From NCBI GenBank assembly GCA_019749805.1, contig JAIEPH010000033.1, forward strand, positions 62,001 to 126,000: a stretch of 64,000 nt of DNA. Reading direction: 5' to 3'. This DNA is from Mycobacteriaceae bacterium (GTDB taxonomy: Bacteria; Actinomycetota; Actinomycetes; Mycobacteriales; Mycobacteriaceae). Below, piece after piece: positions 49,715 to 58,384 of the stretch. The notes beneath the pieces were generated by a model. The model saw only the letters and a program-made list of their open reading frames with translations. It ran no database searches and was not told where the DNA came from. Position 1 is the stretch's first letter; every line of letters begins with the position of its first letter. The position numbers and the translations under genes are program-made.

Positions 49715-52108
49715 GTGGAGCAACCGAGAGTTCGGCTGATCGCGTGGATGGGCGCGGTCTACCTTCTCGGTTATGCGTCGTGGCTAATGTTCGGCTGGGG
49801 TGGTCCTGGCGTGATCACCGTTGTCAGCGATCTGGGCTCTCTGATGGCCGAGGCCTTGGCCGTCGCCTGCGTCATGCTGGCCGTCGCGTCCACGTCGGGC
49901 CGGCAGCGCATGGCATGGGTAGCTCTGGCAGCTGGGCTGGCCAGCTGGTTGGTCGGCGACGCCATCTGGGCGATCTATGAGTTGGGCCTCAACGCGGAGG
50001 TGCCGTTCCCGTCGCTGGCTGATCTGTTCTATCTGTCGTTTTACGTCTGCACGCTCTTCGTGCTGGTGGTTTTGCCGACCGGCAATGCCGGCGTCACGGT
50101 CGCCCGCTTGTTCCTCGACGGGCTCCTATTGGCGGTGTCGTTCTTCGCGCTGGCGTGGGTGTCGGGTCTGGACGACGTCGTAGCGGCGGGCGGAACCGAT
50201 CCGTTGTCGTTCGCGCTGTCGCTGTTCTATCCGCTGGCTGACGTCGCATTGTTCACGATGGCGGCGCTCATGCTGTCGCGTGCCGGGCCGGACCAACGGG
50301 TCACGATCAGTCTTCTGGCGACTGGCATCGCGGTGGTTGCCATCGCGGACAGCGTGTATGTGTACCTCAACATCAACGGCACTTACCTGAGCGGCAACTA
50401 CATCGACATCCTGTGGACGGGCGGGGTGATGCTGATGGGCGTGGCCGCGCTGGTGGCGGCTCGGGCGCGGTGGCATGTCGTCGATTCACACGACTCAACG
50501 CGGGTGGCGGTGTGGGTGCCGTACGTGCCGTTGCTGGTCGCGGTCGTCCCCAGCGTGTGGTACCTGTTCGGTGGTACGAACACCGGCCCGGTATTTGCCG
50601 CACTACTGCTCTTGATGGCGACAGTGTTGGTGCGGCAGGTGCTGTTCGTCGCCGAAAATCGGCGCCTGCTGGACACGGTCACCGATCAGGCACTGCGCGA
50701 TCCACTGACGTCGTTGGCGAACCGAGTGCTGTTCGGAGACCGACTGGCGCACGCGGTGGCCATGCACGCCCGCGACGGTCGCGACGTCGCCGTGCTGTCA
50801 CTGGATCTGGACGACTTCAAACTGATCAACGACAGCCTGGGTCATCCCGTAGGCGACGCAGTGTTGATCGAGGCGGCGGAGCGTCTACAGCGCAGCGTGC
50901 GTACCGGCGACACGGTCGCGCGCCTCGGCGGCGACCAGTTCGCCGTACTGCTCGAAGGCGGCGTCGAACCGGCCATGACTGCGGCCGAACGCGTCCTGGA
51001 GGCGTTCGACACCGCATTCTCGGTCGGCGAACAGTCGGTCGACGTGCGGCCGAGCGCAGGACTGGCGGAGCTGAACCGCACCGTCACGACAGGCTTGACG
51101 GCAGAGGAACTGCTCAAGCGGGCCAACGTTGCGCTGTATTCGGCCAAGCGCACCCGCACGGGTGGAATCGCGACGTTCAACGAGGACATGAAGCTGGTCG
51201 ACACCGACGAGGTTGAACCGCCGTGCAGCTCCGGCGCTCACGACGCACGGGTGGGCGGCATGCGGCTGTTGAGCGAATTGCGCACTGCCATAGACGATGG
51301 CGCGCTGTCTACCGAGTACCAGCCGAAGTACCACATGGCCACCGAGCGGATCATTGGAGTGGAGGCTTTGGTGCGCTGGCCGCATCCACGGTTGGGCACG
51401 CTGCTGCCGGACCAGTTTCTTCCGATCGCACGACAGAACGGGTTGATGGGCGCACTGACCGAGCTGGTACTGCACCGAGCGGCCGACGACGCCGCTGCAT
51501 GGCACGCGATGGGATTCCCAATTCCGTTCGCCATCAACCTTTTTCCTCCGTCGTTGAACGAGCTCAGCCTGGCGTCGACGGTCGCCGGGGTGATGGCCGA
51601 CCGCCGGCTTCCGTTCGATCACGTGATCGTGGAGATCACCGAGGACCTTGTGCTGAGCGATCCTGAGCGTGCGCGTGAGGTCCTGACTCGGTTGCACGAA
51701 CTCGGTATTCGAGTCGCCCTAGATGACTTCGGAAGTGGCTATTCGGCTCTGAACTACCTAATCCAGTTGCCCATTGACGAGCTCAAACTCGACAAGAACC
51801 TGGTCGCACCGATCTCGGAGGATCCGCCCGCGGCGATCATCGTCCGCAAAGTCATCGAGTTGGCAACGGAACTGGGCATGGTGTGCGTGGCCGAGGGTGT
51901 CGAGAACTCGGCGACCGCGGAACTGCTGATCAGCTACGGCTGCGAGATCGCGCAGGGCTACTACTACAGCCCGCCGGTGACGGCCGAGGCGCTACAACGC
52001 ATGTTGTCGGCACAGCGCACACCGATAGCGGAGCGGACGGCAACTCTGGCCGTGCGCGCGCAGTGCGACGAGTCTTCGATACAGCCGTCACCGCAGCGGT
52101 TTGCCTAG
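49715..52108 (+). CDS. membrane GGDEF-EAL cyclic-di-GMP protein
   Basis: This is a protein of about 797 residues. The N-terminal 310 residues contain about nine hydrophobic helices, then a GGDEF domain (about 325-480) and an EAL domain (about 520-775). The GGDEF signature reads G-G-D-Q-F, with Q in place of the catalytic E, so cyclase activity may be weak or absent. The EAL domain keeps E-A-L (VEALVRW), N (AINLF), E in EITED, the D-D-F-G pair and the K in LKLDK, so phosphodiesterase activity is likely. GTG at 49715 with CGAGGG upstream is preferred. It may act as a c-di-GMP hydrolase at the membrane. Confidence 0.88.
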   Translation: MEQPRVRLIAWMGAVYLLGYASWLMFGWGGPGVITVVSDLGSLMAEALAVACVMLAVASTSGRQRMAWVALAAGLASWLVGDAIWAIYELGLNAEVPFPSLADLFYLSFYVCTLFVLVVLPTGNAGVTVARLFLDGLLLAVSFFALAWVSGLDDVVAAGGTDPLSFALSLFYPLADVALFTMAALMLSRAGPDQRVTISLLATGIAVVAIADSVYVYLNINGTYLSGNYIDILWTGGVMLMGVAALVAARARWHVVDSHDSTRVAVWVPYVPLLVAVVPSVWYLFGGTNTGPVFAALLLLMATVLVRQVLFVAENRRLLDTVTDQALRDPLTSLANRVLFGDRLAHAVAMHARDGRDVAVLSLDLDDFKLINDSLGHPVGDAVLIEAAERLQRSVRTGDTVARLGGDQFAVLLEGGVEPAMTAAERVLEAFDTAFSVGEQSVDVRPSAGLAELNRTVTTGLTAEELLKRANVALYSAKRTRTGGIATFNEDMKLVDTDEVEPPCSSGAHDARVGGMRLLSELRTAIDDGALSTEYQPKYHMATERIIGVEALVRWPHPRLGTLLPDQFLPIARQNGLMGALTELVLHRAADDAAAWHAMGFPIPFAINLFPPSLNELSLASTVAGVMADRRLPFDHVIVEITEDLVLSDPERAREVLTRLHELGIRVALDDFGSGYSALNYLIQLPIDELKLDKNLVAPISEDPPAAIIVRKVIELATELGMVCVAEGVENSATAELLISYGCEIAQGYYYSPPVTAEALQRMLSAQRTPIAERTATLAVRAQCDESSIQPSPQRFA

Positions 52109-52752
52109 TTGGCCACCGGTGCGTGGGAGCAATCGTGGATCAGCAGCGACGTCATCCGTGGATAGAGGATCGCTGGGCCGAGCCATCGCGCAACAAAGCG
52201 GCGTAACGTGTCTCCGTCGCGCTGCCGCTGCCCGGGATCGGTCAAAAGGGACTGCACAGTACGCAAGGTCATCTCGGCAAGTTCACGGAGCGCGGCGGTG
52301 TCGAAGCCATGAAGTGTCCAGTCGACGTCCAGGCGTTGAAACACGGACAAGCAGAACGCGATTGCCGTGTCGGAGGTCAGCGAGGTGACGGCTTCGCCCT
52401 CATCTCGCCGGGTCAGCAGGTTTTCCAGCTGCGGATCACCGGAGAGGTTCTCGACTCCGAATGAAATGGCCTCGACCACTGCAGTGACCGGGTCGTTGAC
52501 GCCGCTGACATGTTCTGCAACTTGGTCGATGAATCCGTTCACGGCACGCATCGCGCTGGCGATGAGCAGCGCGTCGGCGTTGGGAAAATAGCGGTACACC
52601 GTCTGGCGAGTGACTCCCAGCCTCCGGGCGACGTCGGCAAGGCGTATCGCCGCTCCGTGTTCGGCGACCTCCTCGTCTACCGCACTCAGGATGCGCGAAA
52701 TCGCTTCCTCGTCCGAGGAGGGCGTCGAACCCGCCCAGCCACGACTACGCAT
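52105..52752 (-). CDS. TetR-family regulator in an operon with a P450
   Basis: This 215-residue repressor has an N-terminal HTH (IRLADVARRLGVTRQTVYRYFPNADALL pattern) and a helical C-terminal domain. Its ATG lies inside the 3' end of the P450 gene (8-bp overlap), so it is probably translated from the P450 mRNA and may feed back on that promoter. The end overlaps the opposite-strand GGDEF-EAL gene by 4 bp. Confidence 0.85.
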   Translation of the reverse strand: MRSRGWAGSTPSSDEEAISRILSAVDEEVAEHGAAIRLADVARRLGVTRQTVYRYFPNADALLIASAMRAVNGFIDQVAEHVSGVNDPVTAVVEAISFGVENLSGDPQLENLLTRRDEGEAVTSLTSDTAIAFCLSVFQRLDVDWTLHGFDTAALRELAEMTLRTVQSLLTDPGQRQRDGDTLRRFVARWLGPAILYPRMTSLLIHDCSHAPVAN

Positions 52753-53998
52753 CCGCCGTCGCCAGCCTTTCGGCCTCGAACTCGATCGGAAGAGTCGTCG
52801 GACCGGTCATGCCGAGAAGGGATTTCCACGGGGCCGGGCCGGCGCGGTGGGGTGCAGGGAGGCGGCGGGTGAGGACTACGAGTGCTTCCGCCAGTTCCCG
52901 GCGTGCGAGGTTCGCCCCCAGGCAGTAGTGCGCTCCACCGCCGAACGTCAGAATCGGCGGAACGTCCTTGCGTGCGATGTCGAAGCGGTCGGCATCGTGG
53001 TAGATCGCTGGATCTCGGTTAGCTGCAAAGGTGTTCGCGAAGACGAATGTTCCTGCCGGGAACGTGTAGCCACCGAACTCGACATCGTCGACGGCGGCAC
53101 GCGGCACGATACAGGCGGCCGGTGAGTGGCGCATGCTCTCCTCGACTGCCTGCATCGCGAGCTCGGGGTGTTCGCGCAGCTTCACCCATTGGTCCGGATG
53201 CTCGCAGAGCACCTGAATCGACGCCGCCAATTGGTTTCGCGTCGTATCCGTTCCCGCCATCAAGAAGCCGGCCACCAGCATGCGGAGTTCGTCGAGATTC
53301 AGTCGGTCGCCGTCGCTTTCGGCGCGAATGAGCTCCGAAAGCAGATCGTCGGTCAGATGGTCTCGGCGGTCTGCGACCATACCGTCGACATAGGCGTCGA
53401 GTTCGCTCCATGCGCGCATGATCGCGGCCTCATCGAAGTCGGCATCCGGCTGAAAGTTGAGGGCTTTGAAGACCTCCTCGGTCCAGTCCGAGAACAACTG
53501 CCAATCTTCGCGAGGCGCACCGAGCAGTGCACACATGATCGGGGTGGGGTAAGGACGCGCGATGTCGGTCACGACGTCGCACCGCCCGGCGTCTGCTACC
53601 TGGTCGATCAGACCGTTGACCACCTCGTGGATCGTGTCTTGGAGACGCGACGTCGCGCGGGGCGTGAAGGCCCTCGAAACCAGTTTGCGCAATCGCACAT
53701 GTGGCGCACCGTCGAGGCCCAGCAGACTGGTCGCCATCTTGTCGTACAGCGGGCCAGACGTGATGCCCTGCGCCGCCAGGGTGATACCGGGTGGCAAGCG
53801 GAATCTGTTGTCGCGCAATATCTCGCGGGCAAGTTCGTACGACAGGATTTCCGGGCCGAGGGGTCCGGTGGCGATAGGCGCGCGCGATTGCGCCGCTCGG
53901 ACATCGTCGAGGATGTCGTGCGGAGTGGCGGTGAGGCCGTATTCGAACGTGGGGAGGCCAGCGTCGAAGACGTTGGGTGCGGCGCTGTGCGCGTTCAT
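52745..53998 (-). CDS. cytochrome P450
   Basis: This 417-residue P450 has the I-helix A-G-T-D-T near residue 245, an ExxR-like EESMRHSPAACIVPRAA segment and the heme-binding FGGGAHYCLGANLARRE with the Cys ligand near residue 360. It appears to be a soluble class I enzyme; no ferredoxin or reductase gene is adjacent. ATG at 53998 has a TTGAGGA ribosome site. The upstream region contains repeated half-sites suited to a repressor. Confidence 0.9.
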   Translation of the reverse strand: MNAHSAAPNVFDAGLPTFEYGLTATPHDILDDVRAAQSRAPIATGPLGPEILSYELAREILRDNRFRLPPGITLAAQGITSGPLYDKMATSLLGLDGAPHVRLRKLVSRAFTPRATSRLQDTIHEVVNGLIDQVADAGRCDVVTDIARPYPTPIMCALLGAPREDWQLFSDWTEEVFKALNFQPDADFDEAAIMRAWSELDAYVDGMVADRRDHLTDDLLSELIRAESDGDRLNLDELRMLVAGFLMAGTDTTRNQLAASIQVLCEHPDQWVKLREHPELAMQAVEESMRHSPAACIVPRAAVDDVEFGGYTFPAGTFVFANTFAANRDPAIYHDADRFDIARKDVPPILTFGGGAHYCLGANLARRELAEALVVLTRRLPAPHRAGPAPWKSLLGMTGPTTLPIEFEAERLATADA

Positions 53999-54366
53999 CG
54001 AATTCCTCAACTTCCGCTGGCGGCCGGGCGGACGATCTTGCGGACATATATTCCAGAAGTGTATGACCACAGTCCCACTCCGGTCAAGGCTCGGCCTTAT
54101 ATCACGAGTTCATACATCCAATAGTTTGCTCTGGTCATACGCTTTGTCCGAGAACGTCTGCAAGAGGTTTCTAGCTTCTTGGAGGTCGGCGAGCACCAGC
54201 AGATCCGGGTTGCTGATTCGCGGAGCGCATGCTCCATTGTGTGAACGCGGCCAATACACGGGGACCAGCGAGTTGATGACGGTGACTTCGATACCACGTG
54301 TAACGCGTGTCGTCGGACCTGATCGGCATGATGTGTTCAGTATGGTGAGCGAAAGCGGGAGACAAG
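53999..54366. other. upstream region of the P450 gene and boundary of an accessory patch
   Basis: These 368 bp contain the P450 promoter (AT-rich ACATATATTCC at about 54045) and half-sites GTATGACCA (54061), TGTATGAAC on the minus strand (54108-54116), and TGGTCATAC (54132). A 49-codon minus-strand frame (54110-54259, GTG start, ending ...DQSKLLDV) reads smoothly but has no ribosome site and may be a gene remnant. Base composition falls towards the HNH gene. Confidence 0.4.
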
Positions 54367-55029
54367 GTGATTGACCGGCTCGAGCGAAGGCCCATTCGTG
54401 TCGAGCTTTCGAATGGGGAGATCCGGTATGAAGTTCGAGCAGCGGTCTACCTCAACGGTAAGAGGAAACGGTTGAGACGACGCTTCAAGACTGCTGTTGA
54501 GGCCGATGCATTCTTGGCCCAAACGCCCGAATCATCTCGAATGAGACGCTACAAGATCCACGATGAGCAGTATCGGGAGGCGGTGAGGCAGTCCGTTTCC
54601 TATGCTGGCGCACTCAAGCTGCTGGGGGTCGTGCCAGAGGGCGGCAACTACCGCGTCCTCCGCCGAGCCATCAAGCGTCTCGCTCTCGATACATCCCACT
54701 TCGCCGGGCAGTCCTGGGCGAAAGGCAAGAGGGTTTCCCACCGCCTACGACCGATCGAGGACTTCCTGTCGAACGCGTATCCGATTCAGTCTGATCGGTT
54801 GCGCCGGCGCCTCATCAACGAAGACATTTTCGAGCCGAGGTGCTCCGGCTGCAAGCTCGACAGCTGGTTGGACCAGCCGATTCCTCTGGAGTTGGACCAC
54901 ATAGACGGCAACCATCAGAACAACGCGCTGGAAAATCTTCGACTGCTCTGTCCTAACTGTCATGCGCTTACGCCGACCTTCAGAGGCAAGAACAAGAGCG
55001 GCGCCCCCGCACTAGACTCGACCGCCTAG
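54367..55029 (+). CDS. HNH endonuclease with integrase-like N-terminal domain
   Basis: This 220-residue protein has an N-terminal 50 residues (IRYEVRAAVYLNGKRKRLRRRF, then KTAVEADAFLAQ) resembling the arm-type DNA-binding domain of tyrosine integrases. A middle region (SYAGALKLLGVVPEGGNY, LDTSHFAGQSWAKGKR) is common in HNH proteins. The C-terminal HNH/zinc module has C159-x2-C162, catalytic H178 in LDHIDGN, N186-187 and C195-x2-C198-H. GTG start with GGGAG upstream. It ends one base before an unusual tRNA gene. It is probably a homing-type nuclease of mobile origin; composition is AT-richer than its flanks. Confidence 0.8.
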   Translation: MIDRLERRPIRVELSNGEIRYEVRAAVYLNGKRKRLRRRFKTAVEADAFLAQTPESSRMRRYKIHDEQYREAVRQSVSYAGALKLLGVVPEGGNYRVLRRAIKRLALDTSHFAGQSWAKGKRVSHRLRPIEDFLSNAYPIQSDRLRRRLINEDIFEPRCSGCKLDSWLDQPIPLELDHIDGNHQNNALENLRLLCPNCHALTPTFRGKNKSGAPALDSTA

Positions 55030-55030
55030 A

Positions 55031-55106
55031 GGGGACGTAGCCTAATTGGCATCGGCGGGGCGCTTAAAACGCCTGACATTTGTGGGTTCGAGTCCCACCG
55101 TCCCCA
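55031..55106 (+). tRNA. tRNA with anticodon UAA, short variable arm
   Basis: A cloverleaf forms: acceptor GGGGACG/CGTCCCC (55031-55037 with 55099-55105), D-stem GCC/GGC, anticodon stem GGGCG/CGCCT with loop CTTAAAA (anticodon TAA at 55065-55067), a 7-nt variable region, T-arm GTGGG-TTCGAGT-CCCAC and discriminator A106. CCA is not encoded. UAA would read the UUA leucine codon, but leucine tRNAs normally have a long variable arm; this one does not. It is therefore an atypical, possibly phage-derived or non-canonical tRNA. Confidence 0.75.
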
Positions 55107-55364
55107 CCGTCCCAGCGGGTCCTGTTTGACCGACGGAATGCCCTCAGCAGCCTGGTGCTGAACCCGCCATGGCCATTACTCTCCCGAAGGTCGGCAGCTT
55201 CTCGCAGGTCCCGGTCGCCACCTGAATGATCGGATCAGTACCCTCTCAGGCCTCGACCATCTGACGGGCGCCCGCCGTCTTCCGGACTAGCGCCTCCAAG
55301 AACTCTCCAAACCACCCAGCCCACTCTCTCTGTCAACAGCACCAAACCAAGGGAGAGAACAACC
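55107..55364. other. intergenic after the tRNA, with CCAAGAA repeat
   Basis: CTCCAAGAACT and CTCCAAACCAC at 55294-55315 form an 11-bp-period direct repeat, 50-70 bp before the secreted protein start. An 18-codon frame at 55169-55225 (MAITLPKVGSFSQVPVAT) lacks a ribosome site and may be a remnant of the mobile patch. Nothing else is supported. Confidence 0.4.
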
Positions 55365-55598
55365 ATGAACCGCAACATCTTCAAGCTCACGCTCATCGGC
55401 GCCGCGTTCGGCGCGATGGCCGTCGCCGGCGCCGGCACCGCACTCGCCGACGCGCCGCAGGTCCATGCCGCGCCCGCGCCCACGGTCTTCCCGTTCGTCG
55501 ACTTCGACGACGTCGTCGAGCGGCCGTTCGAAAACGCAGAACGCAACTTCGAGAATTTCGGCAATCGCGTCGAGCGCCAGTTCGAGGTCTTCGACTGA
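55365..55598 (+). CDS. small secreted protein with acidic/aromatic tail
   Basis: This 77-residue precursor has a clear signal peptide (IFKLTLIGAAFGAMAVAGAGTALA). The mature region of about 48 residues is rich in Phe, Glu and Asn (VERPFENAERNFENFGNRVERQFEVFD). No Cys and no known domain. AGGGAGA lies 8 nt before the ATG. Confidence 0.75.
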   Translation: MNRNIFKLTLIGAAFGAMAVAGAGTALADAPQVHAAPAPTVFPFVDFDDVVERPFENAERNFENFGNRVERQFEVFD

Positions 55599-55614
55599 CC
55601 ACCGCGACCAGGCT

Positions 55615-55642
55615 GCGCCCGCTGTCCCCCGGCAGCGGGCGC
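55615..55642. terminator. GC hairpin after the small secreted gene
   Basis: GCGCCCGCTG (55615-55624) pairs with CAGCGGGCGC (55633-55642) around an 8-nt loop, 16 bp past the stop. Stem-only, no T-run. Confidence 0.55.
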
Positions 55643-55723
55643 TCCCGCGGTCGATCCTGACGGTCCACCGCGAAGGACGCCGGATCGGGACCATCTCATC
55701 GCGTTGTCAACTATGTTCGCTAT

Positions 55724-56341
55724 GTGGAGCCACCCCACACCTACATACGGGAGGCATCCGCTTCGGTGGCACACCACGCGGACTACCTCGACCGGCGCGA
55801 CAACCACGCGCTCTGCGGAGCGGCGATCGACGATGCGACCACGCTGACCGACCCCGACGCGGTCTGTCCGGAGTGCGAGCAAAAGCTGATTCAGTACCAC
55901 CTCGCATGGTGGCGGGAGAAGGCGCTGGCGGCCACGGCCGAGGTCGAGGCACTGCGCGCGAAGTACGGCGAGGCGGCGGAAATTGACGCCACAACCGCCG
56001 AACCGGAGGAGAAAGAGCCGACCACCCTGCTCGACCACGCGCGACGAGAACTCACGAAACTCTGTCGGGAGTTCGACGACGCCGTCCCCTACTTCCGCCT
56101 GAAGAACGCGATGCAAGCGTTCAGCGACGGGTTGGAAAGCGACCAGCGGGTTCTCCTGGCACAAGAGATCGGCGGCGATGGCACGCTAATACGTTGGTCG
56201 ACAATGGAAGTCGAAACCCTCGGCTGGCATGTCAGCAACAGCCCCGTCCAAGGGGACTCCGGAGCGAACTGGGACGCCTGGGTTCAGGATTCCTACCAGT
56301 CGCCGAAGAAGTCGAAGCGGCGCTTCGGACGCGCCCGCTAG
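55724..56341 (+). CDS. hypothetical protein with N-terminal zinc-ribbon-like motif
   Basis: This 205-residue protein (GTG start) has an N-terminal region of about 60 residues with ALCGAAI and VCPECEQ, which could form a Cys4/Cys3His zinc site. A helical middle (REKALAATAEVEALRAKYGEA), an acidic stretch and a basic C-terminus (KKSKRRFGRAR) follow. No enzymatic motif is recognised. The neighbourhood (HNH gene and tRNA) suggests an accessory origin, but this is inference. Confidence 0.6.
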   Translation: MEPPHTYIREASASVAHHADYLDRRDNHALCGAAIDDATTLTDPDAVCPECEQKLIQYHLAWWREKALAATAEVEALRAKYGEAAEIDATTAEPEEKEPTTLLDHARRELTKLCREFDDAVPYFRLKNAMQAFSDGLESDQRVLLAQEIGGDGTLIRWSTMEVETLGWHVSNSPVQGDSGANWDAWVQDSYQSPKKSKRRFGRAR

Positions 56342-56420
56342 ATGTTGCGCGCTCGCCGAGTGTGGGGTCGATGCACGCCCGAGGCCATCGAAGCGTGCGG
56401 GTAACCCACGTTCGGCGAGG

Positions 56421-56463
56421 GAAACCGTTAAAGACCACGACGTGCCCGTCAAGAAACCGTTAA
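56421..56463 (+). promoter_or_regulatory. candidate KdpE-binding direct repeats
   Basis: GAAACCGTTAA occurs at 56421-56431 and 56453-56463, exactly 32 bp apart (three helical turns), 83-125 bp upstream of the first kdp ORF. Repeats of this kind fit dimer binding by the OmpR-type regulator KdpE. Confidence 0.5.
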
Positions 56464-56545
56464 GGCCGGCATCAACCCCCTGACCTGGCGCGATCCTTCT
56501 ATGGGTCGCCGAAATCCGGCGGGCCTGTAAACGTCGGAGAGTGTC

Positions 56546-56629
56546 ATGTCCGTCCTGGTGTACATCGCGTTGACGGTGGCGGTTTTCGCCGTCTTCGGCC
56601 TGATTCAGAAGTGGGCCGAGGGACTGTGA
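56546..56629 (+). CDS. 27-residue membrane peptide ahead of kdpF
   Basis: MSVLVYIALTVAVFAVFGLI is a single hydrophobic helix followed by QKWAEGL. A GGAGAG ribosome site precedes the ATG. The stop overlaps the GTG of kdpF by 4 bp (GTGA), so it is coupled to the kdp operon. Similar small ORFs precede kdpF in other actinobacteria (memory). Possibly a KdpF-like subunit. Confidence 0.65.
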   Translation: MSVLVYIALTVAVFAVFGLIQKWAEGL

Positions 56630-56712
56630 TCGAAAACGTCATCGGACTCGTGCTGGCGGTTCTCATCGCGGTGTTCCTCTTCGCCGCCCTGCTCTTCCCC
56701 GAGCGGTTCTAA
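56626..56712 (+). CDS. kdpF: K+-transporting ATPase small subunit KdpF
   Basis: A 28-residue single-span peptide ending FAALLFPERF, the actinobacterial KdpF pattern. GTG start overlaps the preceding ORF; kdpA's GTG follows directly after the stop. KdpF stabilises the KdpABC complex. Confidence 0.85.
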   Translation: MIENVIGLVLAVLIAVFLFAALLFPERF

Positions 56713-58383
56713 GTGAGCACCACCACCGCGGGGATCCTCTTCCTCGTCTCGCTCATCATCGGCCTCGCGGTCGTCCACGTGTCGCTGGGCGACTACATGT
56801 ACCGGGTCTACTCCTCGGAACGTCACCTGCGCGGTGAGCGCGTCATCTACCGATTGATCGGCGCCGACCCCAAGGCCGAACAGACCTGGGGTTCCTATGC
56901 CCGCAGCGTGCTCGCGTTCTCGGCGATCAGCGTGCTGTTCCTGTTCACTGTTCAATTGGTGCAGGGCAAGCTGCCATTGCATCTCAACGACCCGGGAACC
57001 GAGATGACCCCGGCGCTGGCGTGGAACACCGCGGTCAGCTTCGTCACCAACACCAATTGGCAGGCCTATTCGGGGGAGTCGACCCAGGGCCACATGGTTC
57101 AGATGGCCGGTCTGGCCGTGCAGAACTTCGTCTCGGCGGCGGTCGGTATGGCCGTGGCGATGGCATTCGTGCGTGCACTGGCCCGCCGAGACACCACCGA
57201 GCTGGGCAACTTCTGGGTCGACCTCGTCCGCGGAGTCATTCGGATCCTGTTGCCGCTCTCCATCATCGGCGCGATCATCCTCATCGTCGGCGGTGTAGTG
57301 CAGAACTTCGACCTGCACACGCAGATTGCCTCGACGCTGGCCGGCGGTCAGCAGACCATTCCCGGTGGCCCGGTCGCCAGCCAGGAGGTCATCAAGGAGC
57401 TCGGCACCAACGGCGGCGGGTTCTTCAACGTCAACTCCGCGCATCCGTTCGAAAACCCCACCACGTGGACGAACTGGTTCGAAATATTCTTGTTGCTGGT
57501 CATCCCATTCTCGTTGCCCAGAACATTCGGCAGGATGGTCGACAGCAAGAAGCAGGGCTATGCCATCGTCGCCGTGATGGGGGTCATCGCGACCATCAGC
57601 TGGAGCTCGATGTTGCTGTTCCAGCTGCAGGCCCACGGCACGGTTCCCACCGCGGTCGGCGCCGCGATGGAAGGCGTGGAACAGCGCTTCGGCGTTGCGA
57701 ATTCGGCCATATTTGCGGCTTCGACCACGTTGACGTCCACCGGTGCCGTCGACTCGTTCCACGACTCCTACACCAGCCTCGGCGGCATGATGTTGTTGTT
57801 CAACATGCAGCTCGGCGAGGTCGCACCCGGCGGCGTCGGCTCGGGTCTGTACGGCATGCTCGTATTGGCGATCATCACGGTGTTCGTCGCGGGCCTGATG
57901 GTCGGCCGCACCCCGGAATACCTCGGCAAGAAGATCACACCGCGGGAGATCAAGCTCGCGGCAACGTATTTCCTCATCACCCCGCTGATCGTGCTGACCG
58001 GCACGGCGGTCGCGATGGCGATGCCCGGTCAACGCGCGGGCATGCTCAATACCGGCCCGCACGGCCTCTCGGAAGTGCTGTACGCCTTCACCTCGGCGGG
58101 CAACAACAACGGATCGGCGTTCGCAGGCATCTCGGTCAACACCGAGTGGTACAACACCGCACTCGGACTGGCCATGCTGTTCGGCCGGTTCCTGCCGATC
58201 CTCTTCGTGCTGGCGCTGGCCGGATCGCTGGCCAGGCAGGGCAAGACACCTGAGTCCGTCGGCACGCTGCCCACCCATCGGCCTCAGTTCGTCGGCATGG
58301 TCGCCGGCGTGACGGTGATCCTGGTCGCCTTGACCTTCCTTCCCATGCTCGCGCTGGGACCCCTTGCTGAAGGAATCCACTGA
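56713..58383 (+). CDS. kdpA: K+-transporting ATPase subunit KdpA
   Basis: This 556-residue protein is of the SKT superfamily with about ten spans and four pore loops; landmarks are [47 protein letters not shown] and [14 protein letters not shown]. It is the K+-selective channel-like subunit that receives K+ from outside. GTG start at 56713 immediately after kdpF. The kdpB ATG follows the stop by 1 nt. Confidence 0.95.
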   Translation: MSTTTAGILFLVSLIIGLAVVHVSLGDYMYRVYSSERHLRGERVIYRLIGADPKAEQTWGSYARSVLAFSAISVLFLFTVQLVQGKLPLHLNDPGTEMTPALAWNTAVSFVTNTNWQAYSGESTQGHMVQMAGLAVQNFVSAAVGMAVAMAFVRALARRDTTELGNFWVDLVRGVIRILLPLSIIGAIILIVGGVVQNFDLHTQIASTLAGGQQTIPGGPVASQEVIKELGTNGGGFFNVNSAHPFENPTTWTNWFEIFLLLVIPFSLPRTFGRMVDSKKQGYAIVAVMGVIATISWSSMLLFQLQAHGTVPTAVGAAMEGVEQRFGVANSAIFAASTTLTSTGAVDSFHDSYTSLGGMMLLFNMQLGEVAPGGVGSGLYGMLVLAIITVFVAGLMVGRTPEYLGKKITPREIKLAATYFLITPLIVLTGTAVAMAMPGQRAGMLNTGPHGLSEVLYAFTSAGNNNGSAFAGISVNTEWYNTALGLAMLFGRFLPILFVLALAGSLARQGKTPESVGTLPTHRPQFVGMVAGVTVILVALTFLPMLALGPLAEGIH

Positions 58384-58384
58384 C

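Noticed and set aside
54110..54259. 49-codon minus-strand frame in the P450 upstream region
   Set aside because: No ribosome site, no family; kept only as a note because it overlaps the repressor half-sites.
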